Shown: positions 1 to 8,306 of the stretch, piece by piece
Position numbering within the stretch: position 1 is the first letter of the stretch
Layout: every line of letters begins with the position of its first letter
Source of the DNA: Mycobacterium sp. 1100029.7
GTDB lineage: Bacteria > Actinomycetota > Actinomycetes > Mycobacteriales > Mycobacteriaceae
DNA length: 64,000 nucleotides
Direction of reading: 5' to 3'
Assembly (NCBI RefSeq): GCF_001665235.1
Contig: NZ_LZSC01000063.1
Coordinates: forward strand, 1 to 64,000
The notes under the pieces: generated by a model
Told to the model about the DNA's origin: nothing
The model's database searches: none
Seen by the model: the letters and a program-made list of their open reading frames with translations, nothing else
Translations under genes and position numbers: made by a program

Positions 1-205
1 CTCCATAGCCGGGCGGGGGCGCGCTGCCGGGCGGCGGCCCGGGCGGGCTGTAGCCGCCCGGCGGGGGACCGTAATCCGGCGGAGGAGGCGGGACGGCGCC
101 ATAACCCGGCGCGGCGTGACGAGGCGGGGGCGAGAAGTCCGGAGGGGTCTGGTTGCCGCCGCTGGGGTCGGCCGGATCGCCTTCGTGTTCTGGTGGCTGG
201 CTCAT
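1..205 (-). CDS. Pro/Gly-rich membrane protein, N-terminal part only (Rv2560-like)
   Basis: The ATG is at 205 on the minus strand and the frame runs open off the left edge, so only about 68 N-terminal residues are present. They begin MSQPPEHEGDPADPSGGNQT and continue as a Pro/Gly/Tyr-rich low-complexity tract (PPPPPDYG, PPGGYSPPGP). Such tails commonly precede RDD or DUF4190-like membrane domains in mycobacteria, but that part lies outside the window. The gene is divergent from rarA, the arrangement I recall for Rv2560/Rv2559c. AGGA lies about 9 nt before the ATG. No function can be assigned. Confidence 0.7.
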   Translation of the reverse strand, partial: MSQPPEHEGDPADPSGGNQTPPDFSPPPRHAAPGYGAVPPPPPDYGPPPGGYSPPGPPPGSAPPPGYG

Positions 206-249
206 TTGCCGTCCTAATTTGCTGTCGGAGGAAGCTTGCGGGCGCACGC

Positions 250-278
250 GCGGAACTTGGCAATGCGGAACTTAGCAA
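250..278. repeat. 14-bp direct repeat in the divergent promoter region
   Basis: GCGGAACTTGGCAA (250-263) is followed one base later by GCGGAACTTAGCAA (265-278), a 13/14 match with a 15-bp period. It lies in the gap between the Pro/Gly-rich gene and rarA, so it could be a regulator site. No known binding motif was recognised. Confidence 0.5.
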
Positions 279-374
279 ATAAGCGGCCGGGGGGCGAGGA
301 TTGAGCTTTGCTTGATGGGGACGCAGTTTCCGGGTCGTCAGCGCCACCGCGCGTGCCTGTCCCAGCTGCGTGGT

Positions 375-1730
375 ATGCCTGAAACCGTGTCCGACGGTCT
401 GTTCGACCTGCCCGGCGAATCGCGGCCCGCCAGCGACGCCGTGGGTGGGCACGCCGGTGCCCCGCTGGCGGTGCGGATGCGGCCCGCATCGCTGGACGAA
501 GTCGTCGGGCAAGGCCACTTGCTGGCACCCGGGTCGCCGCTGCGCCGCCTGGTCGAAGGGTCGGGCGTGGCTTCGGCCATCCTCTACGGCCCGCCGGGAA
601 GTGGTAAGACGACGTTGGCGGCGCTGGTCTCGCAGGCGACCGGGCGCCGGTTCGAGGCGCTGTCGGCGTTGTCGGCGGGCGTCAAAGACGTCCGGGCTGT
701 CATCGACATCGCCCGCCGGGCGCTACTCAACGGCGAGCAGACGGTGCTGTTCATCGACGAGGTGCACCGGTTCTCCAAGACCCAGCAGGACGCATTGCTC
801 TCCGCGGTGGAAAACCGGGTGGTGCTGCTGGTCGCGGCGACTACCGAAAACCCGTCCTTCTCCGTCGTCGCCCCGCTGCTGTCGCGGTCGCTGATCCTGC
901 AGCTGCGCCCGCTCACCCCCGACGACATCCGCACCGTCGTGCAGCGGGCCATCGAGGATCCCCGCGGCCTGGGCGGTCAGATCACCGTGGCGCCCGAGGC
1001 CGTCGAGCTGCTGGTGCAACTTGCCGCCGGCGACGCGCGGCGCGCCCTGACCGCGCTCGAGGTGGCCGCCGAAGCCGTCGAACCCGGCGGCGAGCTCACC
1101 GTCGCGGCCGTCGAGCAGTCACTGGACAAGGCCGCCGTGCGCTATGACCGCGACGGCGATCAGCACTACGACGTCATCAGCGCGTTCATCAAGTCGGTGC
1201 GCGGCTCCGACGTCGATGCCGCGCTGCACTACCTGGCCCGCATGCTGGTCGCCGGCGAGGACCCGCGCTTTCTCGCGCGCCGGCTGATGATTTTGGCCAG
1301 CGAGGACATCGGCATGGCCGACCCGACCGCGCTGCAGATCGCGGTGGCCGCCGCGCAGACCGTCGCGCTGATCGGCATGCCCGAGGCGCAGTTGACGTTG
1401 GCGCACGCCACCATTCACCTGGCCACCGCGCCGAAGTCGAACGCCGTCACCACCGCGCTGGGCGCGGCGATGAACGACATCAAGGCGGGCAAGGCCGGCC
1501 TGGTGCCGGCGCATCTGCGCGACGGCCACTACTCGGGCGCGGCGGCGCTGGGCCACGCGCAGGGCTACAAGTACTCCCACGACAGCCCGGATGGTGTTGT
1601 CGCCCAACAATATCCGCCCGACGAGCTGGTCGGCGCCGACTACTACCAGCCCACCGCGCGGGGCGCCGAACGCGAGATCGGCGGACGCCTGGAACGGCTG
1701 CGCGCCATCATCCGGCGCGCTCGCGGCTGA
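375..1730 (+). CDS. rarA: Replication-associated recombination protein RarA (MgsA/WRNIP1 family)
   Basis: AAA+ ATPase of the clamp-loader-like RarA family, about 451 aa, acting at stalled replication forks (Rv2559c counterpart). A Walker A motif GPPGSGKTT is near residue 73 and Walker B LFIDEVHRF near residue 125. Then come sensor 1 (AATTENPSF), an arginine-finger region (LLSRSLILQLRPL) and the family's C-terminal tetramerisation domain, with the PKSNAV and LRDGHYSGAAALGHAQGYKYSHD signatures. The ATG at 375 gives MPETVSDGLFDLPG. A GTG at 387 (VSDGLFDLPG) is a credible alternative, and an upstream extension to 312 looks spurious. Confidence 0.93.
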   Translation: MPETVSDGLFDLPGESRPASDAVGGHAGAPLAVRMRPASLDEVVGQGHLLAPGSPLRRLVEGSGVASAILYGPPGSGKTTLAALVSQATGRRFEALSALSAGVKDVRAVIDIARRALLNGEQTVLFIDEVHRFSKTQQDALLSAVENRVVLLVAATTENPSFSVVAPLLSRSLILQLRPLTPDDIRTVVQRAIEDPRGLGGQITVAPEAVELLVQLAAGDARRALTALEVAAEAVEPGGELTVAAVEQSLDKAAVRYDRDGDQHYDVISAFIKSVRGSDVDAALHYLARMLVAGEDPRFLARRLMILASEDIGMADPTALQIAVAAAQTVALIGMPEAQLTLAHATIHLATAPKSNAVTTALGAAMNDIKAGKAGLVPAHLRDGHYSGAAALGHAQGYKYSHDSPDGVVAQQYPPDELVGADYYQPTARGAEREIGGRLERLRAIIRRARG

Positions 1731-1734
1731 CCGC

Positions 1735-2412
1735 TCAGACCAACTCGGGCACGCTCAGGCGCGCGATCGCGAGCTCGAACTCGGCGACGTCGACGATCTC
1801 GGCGCCCAGGTCGCGGGCCCTTCTGCTGCGCAGCTCGTTGGCGGCCTCACTGTTGCGGGCCATCGCCGCGTGGCTGTCGAACGTCGAGCACGCCACCGCG
1901 CGCCGCCCGGCCGGATGGTCGATCATCAGGCTGGCGCTGGAAAAGCCTTCGAGGCGTTCCATCTCCGGCAGCACCGCCAGCCGGTAGAAGTCCAGCGACC
2001 GCTCGAGCTGATTGGGCACCACCTTCAGCCAGGTGGCACGCACGAACGCACCCTCGAGTGAGCGGTGCCGGCGGTGCAGCGACGCGATCTGCCACTCCTC
2101 GACGCTGGCGCTGCCGTCGAACATCAACGCGACATGGTCCCGGACCATCGCCACCCGCTCGGCGCTGGCACGCATCGACGCGATGGAGTCCCAGGAACTG
2201 GTGGCGATGCTGCGGCCGGATTGCCGGTCGACCAACAACGACAGTCCGACATATCCCTCGATCTCGCGCAGTTCTGCCATGGCGACGTCGCGCACATGCG
2301 CGATACCGATGTCGACGGATAAGGGTTGCCCTTCGATGGTGAAAGAGCGTGCGTACACGATGGCTCCCCAATCTGTTCTCCGCAGCGCCCCCGGTGGCGC
2401 CACCGGTCTCAC
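1735..2412 (-). CDS. Conserved mycobacterial protein of the Rv2557/Rv2558 type
   Basis: Protein of 225 aa from a GTG at 2412. It closely follows my memory of Rv2558 (SIVYARSTTIE versus AIVYARSFTIE; IGIAHVRDV; LLVDRQSGR; the C-terminal EFELAIARLSVPELV). The pattern suggests two tandem antibiotic-biosynthesis-monooxygenase-like (dimeric alpha/beta barrel) repeats: LSLLVDRQSGRSIATSSWDS in the first half and ASLMIDHPAGRRAVACSTFD in the second. Rv2557 and Rv2558 were reported as starvation-induced in M. tuberculosis; only one copy is present here. No enzymatic function is established. It is convergent with rarA and divergent from yjbQ. Confidence 0.8.
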   Translation of the reverse strand: MRPVAPPGALRRTDWGAIVYARSFTIEGQPLSVDIGIAHVRDVAMAELREIEGYVGLSLLVDRQSGRSIATSSWDSIASMRASAERVAMVRDHVALMFDGSASVEEWQIASLHRRHRSLEGAFVRATWLKVVPNQLERSLDFYRLAVLPEMERLEGFSSASLMIDHPAGRRAVACSTFDSHAAMARNSEAANELRSRRARDLGAEIVDVAEFELAIARLSVPELV

Positions 2413-2485
2413 CGCCTACCTTCCTCTGGTGTGGCCGCGGTCACAAGCGGTTGGCTGGTCCTGAACAGGTCCAGCCGTCGCGCCG

Positions 2486-2491
2486 TAGTCT
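2486..2491 (+). promoter_or_regulatory. -10 element (TAGTCT) of a predicted leaderless yjbQ transcript
   Basis: TAGTCT fits the mycobacterial TAnnnT consensus and ends 7 nt before the ATG at 2499. TGAACA at 2462-2467, 18 nt upstream, is a possible -35. The start of transcription should therefore coincide with the start codon. Confidence 0.55.
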
Positions 2492-2498
2492 TGATCGG

Positions 2499-2900
2499 AT
2501 GCATACCGACGTACTCGAGGTGGACACCAGCCGTCGTCGCATCGTGGATCTGACCGATGCGGTACGCAGGTTCTGCTTCTCCTTCGGCGACGGCCTGTGC
2601 AACGTGTTCGTCCCGCACGCGACGGCCGGGGTGGCGATCATCGAGACCGGCGCCGGTTCCGACGACGACCTGATCGACACGCTGGATCGGCTGCTGCCGC
2701 GTGATGACCGCTACCGGCACTCGCACGGCTCGCCGGGCCACGGCGCCGACCACGTACTGCCGGCGATCGTCGCGCCGTCGATCACGGTGCCGGTCGCGGC
2801 CGGCGAGCCGCAGCTGGGCACCTGGCAAAGCGTGGTTTTGGTCGACCTCAACCGGGACAACCCGCAGCGGTCGGTGCGGCTGAGCTTTCTAGAGGGTTAG
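2499..2900 (+). CDS. yjbQ: YjbQ/UPF0047 family protein
   Basis: Small single-domain protein of 133 aa, counterpart of Rv2556c. The UPF0047 signature is visible: NVFVPHATAGVAIIE, then a conserved histidine segment YRHSHGSPGHGADHVLPAI, and LGTWQSVVLVDLN. Family members have been reported to complement thiamine-phosphate synthase loss weakly, but the physiological role is unsettled. The start was chosen at 2499 because it gives the family length and sits 7 nt after a TAnnnT box. The frame is open upstream to 2349, but that part has no similarity. Confidence 0.88.
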   Translation: MHTDVLEVDTSRRRIVDLTDAVRRFCFSFGDGLCNVFVPHATAGVAIIETGAGSDDDLIDTLDRLLPRDDRYRHSHGSPGHGADHVLPAIVAPSITVPVAAGEPQLGTWQSVVLVDLNRDNPQRSVRLSFLEG

Positions 2901-2942
2901 CTGCCGGGAAGTCCGCGGTGCCGCGCCCGGTACTGTGTGCGG

Positions 2943-2976
2943 TCGAAACAGTCTTCGAAATAGTCATCGAAACAAG
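2943..2976 (+). repeat. Three 12-bp repeats in the alaS leader
   Basis: TCGAAA starts at 2943, 2955 and 2967, an exact 12-bp period, in units reading TCGAAACAGTC, TCGAAATAGTC and TCGAAACAAG. They lie 36-70 nt before the alaS start. The central unit contains the palindrome TTCGAA. No T-box or other riboswitch hallmark was recognised, so a protein-binding array or a simple repeat are the options. Confidence 0.55.
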
Positions 2977-3011
2977 GGTTGAACAGCCCCAATAGGAAGA
3001 AGCGGAAAACA

Positions 3012-5726
3012 GTGCAGACACACGAGATCAGGAAGCGCTTTCTTGATCATTTCGTGAAGGCGGGTCACACCGAGGTGCCGAGCGCGTCGGTGATCCTCGA
3101 CGACCCGAACCTACTGTTCGTCAACGCCGGCATGGTCCAGTTCGTGCCGTTCTTCCTGGGCGCGCGCACCCCGCCGTACCCGACGGCCACCAGCATCCAG
3201 AAATGCATCCGGACCCCGGACATCGACGAGGTGGGCATCACCACCCGGCACAACACCTTCTTCCAGATGGCCGGCAACTTCTCGTTCGGCGACTATTTCA
3301 AGCGCGAGGCCATCGAGCTGGCCTGGTCGCTGCTGACCAAACCGGTCGCCGACGGCGGTTACGGCCTGAATCCCGAAAAGATCTGGACCACAGTATTTTT
3401 CGACGATGACGAGGCCATGCAGCTGTGGCAGGACATCGCCGGGTTGCCGGCCGAACGGATTCAGCGCCGCGGCATGGCCGACAACTACTGGTCGATGGGC
3501 ATCCCGGGCCCGTGCGGCCCGTCGTCGGAGATCTACTACGACCGGGGGCCGGAGTTCGGCATCGAGGGCGGCCCGGTCGCCAACGAGGACCGCTACATCG
3601 AGATCTGGAACCTCGTGTTCATGCAGAACGAGCGCGGCGAGGGAACCAGCAAAGACGACTTCGAAATCCTTGGCCCGTTGCCGCGCAAGAACATCGACAC
3701 CGGCATGGGTGTGGAGCGGGTCGCGTTCATCTTGCAGGGCGTGCACAACGTCTACGAGACCGACCTGCTGCGCCCGGTCATCGACCTGGTGGCTGCGCGC
3801 GCCCCGCGCGGCTACGACGTGGGCAACCACGACGACGACGTCCGCTACCGCGTGATCGCCGACCACAGCCGCACCGCCGCGATCCTGATCGGCGACGGAG
3901 TCAGCCCCGGCAACGACGGCCGCGGTTACGTGTTGCGCCGGCTGCTGCGCCGGGTGATCCGCTCGGCCAAGCTGCTGGGCATCGACGGCGCGATCGTCGG
4001 CGATCTGATGACCACGGTGCGCGACGCGATGGGCCCGTCCTATCCCGAACTCGTCGACGACTTCGACCGGATCCGCCGCATCGCCGTCGCCGAGGAGACC
4101 GCGTTCAACCGCACGCTGGCCTCGGGCTCGAAGTTGTTCGAGGACGTGGCCGGCGCCACGAAAGCGGCTGGGGCCGCGACGGTTTCCGGATCGGATGCCT
4201 TCACCCTGCACGACACCTACGGCTTCCCGATCGAGCTGACCCTGGAGATGGCGTCGGAAGCGGGCCTGCAGGTCGACGAGGTCGGCTTCCGTGAGCTGAT
4301 GGCCGAACAGCGCCGGCGCGCCAAGGCCGACGCGGCCGCGCGCAAACACGCACACGCCGACCTGACCGCATACCGCGAGCTGGTCGACGCCGGGCCCACC
4401 GAGTTCACCGGCTTCGACGAATTGACTTCTGAGGCAAGGATTCTGGGCATCTTCGTCGACGGTAAGCGGGTTCCGGTGGTCGCGCACGGCGCCGAAGGTG
4501 CCGACCGCGTCGAGCTGGTACTGGACCGCACCCCCCTCTACGCGGAGTCGGGCGGGCAGATCGCCGACGAGGGCACCATCAGTGGAACCGGTTCCGGCCA
4601 GAGCGCGCGGGCGGCGGTCACCGACGTGCAGAAGATCGGCAAAACGCTGTGGGTGCACCGCGTCAACGTCGAGTCCGGCGAGTTCGTCGAGGGCGACACC
4701 GTCGTCGCGGCGGTGGACCCGGGCTGGCGCAAGGGTGCCACCCAGGGGCACTCCGGCACCCACATGGTGCACGCGGCTCTCCGACAGGTGTTGGGGCCCA
4801 ACGCTGTTCAGGCCGGTTCGTTGAACCGTCCGGGCTACCTGCGTTTCGACTTCAACTGGCAGGGCGCGCTGAGCGACGAGCAGCGCAGCCAGATCGAAGA
4901 GGTCACCAACGAGGCCGTGCAGGCCGACTTCGAGGTGCACACCTTCAACGAGAAGCTGGAGAAGGCCAAGGCGATGGGCGCGATGGCGCTCTTCGGCGAG
5001 GCCTATCCCGACGAAGTGCGGGTGGTGGAGATCGGTGGTCCGTTCTCGCTGGAGCTGTGCGGCGGCACTCACGTGCACAACTCGGCGCAAATCGGTCCGG
5101 TGACGATCCTCGGCGAGTCGTCGGTCGGTTCCGGCGTGCGCCGGGTGGAGGCCTACGTCGGGCTGGAGTCGTTCCGGCACCTGGCCAAGGAGCGCGCGCT
5201 GATGGCGGGGCTGGCGTCGTCGCTGAAGGTGCCCTCCGATGAGGTGCCGGCCCGGGTGGCCAATCTGGTCGAGCGGCTGCGGGCCGCCGAGAAGGAACTC
5301 GAACGCGCCCGGCTGGCCGGTGCGCGGGCCGCGGCGACCAACGCCGCAGCGGGCGCGGAGCGGATCGGTAACGTCCGTGTGGTGGCGCAGCGCATGTCCA
5401 GTGGGATGACGGCAGCCGACCTGCGCTCGCTGGTCGGCGATATCCGCGGCACGCTCGGCAGCGACCCCGCGGTGGTCGCGTTGATCACCGTCCTCCCAGG
5501 GAGCGACGGGCCCCCAACGGTGCCCTACGCCGTCGCCGCCAATTCGGCCGCCCAAGACCTCGGCCTGCGCGCCAACGATTTGGTCAAGCAGCTCGCGACG
5601 GCCGTCGACGGCCGCGGCGGCGGCAAGCCGGACCTGGCGCAAGGCTCCGGAAAGAATCCGACCGGCATCGACGCGGCGCTCGACGCGGTGCGCTCCCAGA
5701 TCGCGGCGATAGCGCGGGTCGGTTGA
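3012..5726 (+). CDS. alaS: Alanine--tRNA ligase
   Basis: Class II aminoacyl-tRNA synthetase that charges tRNA-Ala. From the GTG at 3012 the protein is 904 aa and begins MQTHEIRKRFLDHFVKAGHT, the start and length I remember for Rv2555c. AGGAAG lies about 11 nt upstream. The catalytic core includes RTPDIDEVGITTRHNTFFQMAGNFSFGDYFK-type segments and the motif 3 region GDGVSPGNDGRGYVLRRLLRR. The editing domain has the zinc ligands HSGTHMVHAALR and ELCGGTHV, and the C-terminal C-Ala domain has GGGKPDLAQGSGK. It heads a tight run with ruvX, mltG and aroE. The upstream TTG at 2979 is not credible. Confidence 0.97.
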   Translation: MQTHEIRKRFLDHFVKAGHTEVPSASVILDDPNLLFVNAGMVQFVPFFLGARTPPYPTATSIQKCIRTPDIDEVGITTRHNTFFQMAGNFSFGDYFKREAIELAWSLLTKPVADGGYGLNPEKIWTTVFFDDDEAMQLWQDIAGLPAERIQRRGMADNYWSMGIPGPCGPSSEIYYDRGPEFGIEGGPVANEDRYIEIWNLVFMQNERGEGTSKDDFEILGPLPRKNIDTGMGVERVAFILQGVHNVYETDLLRPVIDLVAARAPRGYDVGNHDDDVRYRVIADHSRTAAILIGDGVSPGNDGRGYVLRRLLRRVIRSAKLLGIDGAIVGDLMTTVRDAMGPSYPELVDDFDRIRRIAVAEETAFNRTLASGSKLFEDVAGATKAAGAATVSGSDAFTLHDTYGFPIELTLEMASEAGLQVDEVGFRELMAEQRRRAKADAAARKHAHADLTAYRELVDAGPTEFTGFDELTSEARILGIFVDGKRVPVVAHGAEGADRVELVLDRTPLYAESGGQIADEGTISGTGSGQSARAAVTDVQKIGKTLWVHRVNVESGEFVEGDTVVAAVDPGWRKGATQGHSGTHMVHAALRQVLGPNAVQAGSLNRPGYLRFDFNWQGALSDEQRSQIEEVTNEAVQADFEVHTFNEKLEKAKAMGAMALFGEAYPDEVRVVEIGGPFSLELCGGTHVHNSAQIGPVTILGESSVGSGVRRVEAYVGLESFRHLAKERALMAGLASSLKVPSDEVPARVANLVERLRAAEKELERARLAGARAAATNAAAGAERIGNVRVVAQRMSSGMTAADLRSLVGDIRGTLGSDPAVVALITVLPGSDGPPTVPYAVAANSAAQDLGLRANDLVKQLATAVDGRGGGKPDLAQGSGKNPTGIDAALDAVRSQIAAIARVG

Positions 5727-6242
5727 GTGGAATTGGCACAGCATCGCTTACCCGACCGGCCCGGCGACCCCAACCAGGACCCCGGACGGGGGCGGCGGCT
5801 CGGCATCGACGTGGGCACGGTCCGCATCGGCGTGGCCGTCAGCGATCCCGACGGAATCCTGGCCACTCCCGTGGAGACGGTGCGCCGCGACCGCACCGGC
5901 AAGCATCTGCGGCGGCTGGCCGCACTGGTCACCGAATTCGAAGCGGTCGAGGTGATCGTCGGATTGCCCCGGACGCTGGCCGACCGCACCGGACCGTCGG
6001 CGCTCGACGCGATCGACGTGGCCGAGACGCTGGCTGAAGTTTTGGCACGGGGAGCCGCGCCGGTCCCGGTACGGCTGGCCGACGAGCGGCTCACCACCGT
6101 CAGCGCGCAGCGCTCGTTGCGCGCGGCCGGAGTGCGGGCCCGACAGCAGCGGGCGGTGATCGACCAGGCGGCGGCCGTGGCGATCCTGCAGAGCTGGCTC
6201 GATCAGCGCCGAACGACGCTGGGGGACGGCATCGATGGTTGA
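5727..6242 (+). CDS. ruvX: Putative pre-16S rRNA nuclease / Holliday-junction resolvase-like RuvX (YqgF)
   Basis: RNase H-fold nuclease of 171 aa. Acidic motifs are visible: LGIDVGTVRIGVAVSD (first Asp), VIVGLPRTLADRTG, and RLADERLTTVSAQRSL near the C-terminus. Family members process the 16S rRNA 5' end in E. coli, and a mycobacterial homologue has been linked to Holliday-junction cleavage. The GTG start immediately follows the alaS stop with no gap. The end overlaps mltG by 8 nt, so translational coupling is likely. Confidence 0.92.
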   Translation: MELAQHRLPDRPGDPNQDPGRGRRLGIDVGTVRIGVAVSDPDGILATPVETVRRDRTGKHLRRLAALVTEFEAVEVIVGLPRTLADRTGPSALDAIDVAETLAEVLARGAAPVPVRLADERLTTVSAQRSLRAAGVRARQQRAVIDQAAAVAILQSWLDQRRTTLGDGIDG

Positions 6243-7482
6243 CAGCGCGCGCGGCGAACGGGCCGAGCCGGCGGCCGTCGGTCCGCCCCGGACCAGGACC
6301 AGCCGGTTGGCCCGCATCAAGGCCGAGCGGGGCCGTCGTCGGCGCCGTTTCACCGGCCGCATCCTGTTGGCGGTGCTGGTCGTGATCGTGGTGGCCGCGG
6401 TGTTCGTCGGCTCCAAAATGTGGCACTCGGTGTTCGGCACCGGTGACGACTACAGCGGAGACGGCAAGCGCGACATCGTCATTCAGATTCAAGCGGGCGA
6501 CTCGACGACCAATGTCGGTGAGACGCTGCACAACCAGGGTGTGGTCGCCACCGTGCGGGCGTTCGTCAACGCCGCCCACGGCAATGCCGCGATCAACTCC
6601 ATCCAGCCGGGCTACTACCGGGTGCGCACCGAGATCCCGGCGGCCTCGGCCGTCGCGCGGCTGACCGACCCCGGCAACCGGGTGGGCAAGCTGGTCATCC
6701 CGGAGGGCCGCCAGCTCGACGACACCACCGACATGAAGTCCAATGTTGTGACGCCGGGAATCCTGTCGCTGATCGCGCGGGCCACCTGTGTCGACCTCGA
6801 CGGCAATAAGCATTGCGTCTCGATGGACGACCTGCGTGCCGCGGCGGGCAACACCCCGCCGAACGTGTTGGACGTGCCGCCCTGGGCGACGCAGCCGGTC
6901 ACCGAGCTGGGCACCGACCACCGCCGCATCGAGGGCCTGATCGCGCCGGGGACCTTCAACGTCGACCCGTCGGCGCCGGCGCAGGAGATCCTGACGGACC
7001 TGATCAGCGCCGGGTCCGCGGCGTATACGCAGTCGGGGTTGATGGAAACCGCCCAGGCGATGAAGTTGTCGCCCTACGACATCCTGGTGGTGGCCTCGCT
7101 GGTGCAGCAGGAATCCAACTCCCAGGACTTCGCGAAGGTGGCGCAGGTCATCTACAACCGGCTGAACGCCCACCACACACTGGAATTCGACTCGACCGTC
7201 AACTATCCGCTGGATCGCCGCGAGGTGGCCACCAGCGATGCCGACCGGGCGCAGAAGACGCCGTGGAACACCTACGTGTCTCAGGGGCTGCCCGCCACCG
7301 CGATCTGTTCGCCGGGCATCGACGCGCTGCGCGCCGCCGAACATCCCGAACCGGGCGACTGGCTGTACTTCGTCACGATCGACGCCCAGGGAACCACGCT
7401 GTTCACCCGGGATTACAAGCAGCATCTGGCCAATATCGAGCTGGCTAAGCACAACGGTGTCCTCGACAGCACCCCCCGCTGA
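6235..7482 (+). CDS. mltG: Endolytic murein transglycosylase MltG (YceG family)
   Basis: Membrane-anchored lytic transglycosylase of 415 aa that cuts nascent glycan strands in the cell wall. A basic cytoplasmic N-terminus (RIKAERGRRRRRF) precedes one membrane segment at about residues 42-62 (ILLAVLVVIVVAAVFVGSKM). The YceG domain follows and has the catalytic glutamate in LVQQESNSQDF (Glu293), then QVIYNRL, FDSTVNY and PWNTYVSQGLPATAICSPG. Counterpart of Rv2553c. It overlaps ruvX by 8 nt and aroE by 26 nt. Confidence 0.93.
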   Translation: MVDSARGERAEPAAVGPPRTRTSRLARIKAERGRRRRRFTGRILLAVLVVIVVAAVFVGSKMWHSVFGTGDDYSGDGKRDIVIQIQAGDSTTNVGETLHNQGVVATVRAFVNAAHGNAAINSIQPGYYRVRTEIPAASAVARLTDPGNRVGKLVIPEGRQLDDTTDMKSNVVTPGILSLIARATCVDLDGNKHCVSMDDLRAAAGNTPPNVLDVPPWATQPVTELGTDHRRIEGLIAPGTFNVDPSAPAQEILTDLISAGSAAYTQSGLMETAQAMKLSPYDILVVASLVQQESNSQDFAKVAQVIYNRLNAHHTLEFDSTVNYPLDRREVATSDADRAQKTPWNTYVSQGLPATAICSPGIDALRAAEHPEPGDWLYFVTIDAQGTTLFTRDYKQHLANIELAKHNGVLDSTPR

Positions 7483-8296
7483 CGCGGGCCCGAGAAAGGC
7501 GGCCGTCCTGGGGTCGCCGATCGCGCATTCGAAATCCCCGCAGCTGCACCTGGCCGCCTACCGGGCGCTGGGCCTGGACGGCTGGACCTACGAGCGCATC
7601 GAGTGCGACGCCGAGGCGCTGCCCGGTGTCGTCGGCGGGTTCGGCCCCGAATGGGTGGGGGTGTCGGTGACGGCACCCGGCAAGTTCGCCGCCCTCGAGT
7701 TCGCCGACGAGCGCACCGACCGCGCGGAGCAAGTGGGGTCGGCCAACACCCTGGTGCGCACACCCGGCGGGTGGCGTGCCGACAACACCGACATCGACGG
7801 CGTCGCAGGCGCGATCGCACAAATCGGGGGAGCCTCGGGATGGGCGCTGGTCTGTGGATCGGGCGGCACCGCGCCCGCGGCCGTCGCCGGCCTGGCCCAA
7901 CTCGGCGTCAGCGGTGTCACCGTGGTGGCCCGCAACCCGCAGAAGGCGGCCCGACTGGTGGAGCTGGGTACCCGGATCGGCGTGCCGACCCGCTTCTGCG
8001 GCCTGGACGGTGACGGCCTGGCCGACGAGGTCACCGCGGCCGAGGTGCTGGTCAGCACCATTCCGGTCGACGTGGCGGCCCGCTACGCCGAGGTCTTCGC
8101 GACGATCCCGGTGCTGCTCGACGCCGTCTACGACCCGTGGCCCACCCCGCTGGCCGCCGCGGTGACCGCCGCGGGCGGGCGGGTGATCAACGGCGTGCAG
8201 ATGCTGCTGCATCAGGCCTTCGCGCAGGTCGAGCAGTTCACGGGTCAGCCCGCGCCGCGCGACACGATGACTTGCGCGCTGGCTGGGCTGGATTAG
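7457..8296 (+). CDS. aroE: Shikimate dehydrogenase (NADP+)
   Basis: Reduces 3-dehydroshikimate to shikimate. From the GTG at 7457 the protein is 279 aa; the start lies inside mltG. The substrate site shows GSPIAHSKSPQLH, and the catalytic lysine is in VSVTAPGKFAAL. Next come GSANTLVR and DNTDIDGV, then the nucleotide fold GSGGTAPAAV with NADP contact RNPQKAARL, and finally NGVQMLLHQAFAQVEQFTG. I recall M. tuberculosis AroE as VSVTMPGKFAAL, so the Met-to-Ala change two residues before the lysine-bearing PGK is a local peculiarity. The other shikimate genes lie 1.7 kb downstream. Confidence 0.95.
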   Translation: MSSTAPPADAGPRKAAVLGSPIAHSKSPQLHLAAYRALGLDGWTYERIECDAEALPGVVGGFGPEWVGVSVTAPGKFAALEFADERTDRAEQVGSANTLVRTPGGWRADNTDIDGVAGAIAQIGGASGWALVCGSGGTAPAAVAGLAQLGVSGVTVVARNPQKAARLVELGTRIGVPTRFCGLDGDGLADEVTAAEVLVSTIPVDVAARYAEVFATIPVLLDAVYDPWPTPLAAAVTAAGGRVINGVQMLLHQAFAQVEQFTGQPAPRDTMTCALAGLD

Positions 8297-8306
8297 CGTC
8301 CCGCGG

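Noticed and set aside
1..205. Repeat or CRISPR-like array at the left edge
   Set aside because: The short GC-rich repeats are codons of a Pro/Gly-rich protein read on the minus strand, not a DNA repeat array.
3111..5744. Very long open frame (877 codons) antisense to alaS, and similar antisense frames opposite carB (42778-44907), the decarboxylase (18178-19785), mltG (6100-7452) and rsmB (59684-61393)
   Set aside because: They are mirror frames expected from GC-rich third codon positions. Their translations are Arg/His/Gly/Val-rich with no domains, and the plus-strand genes explain the DNA fully.
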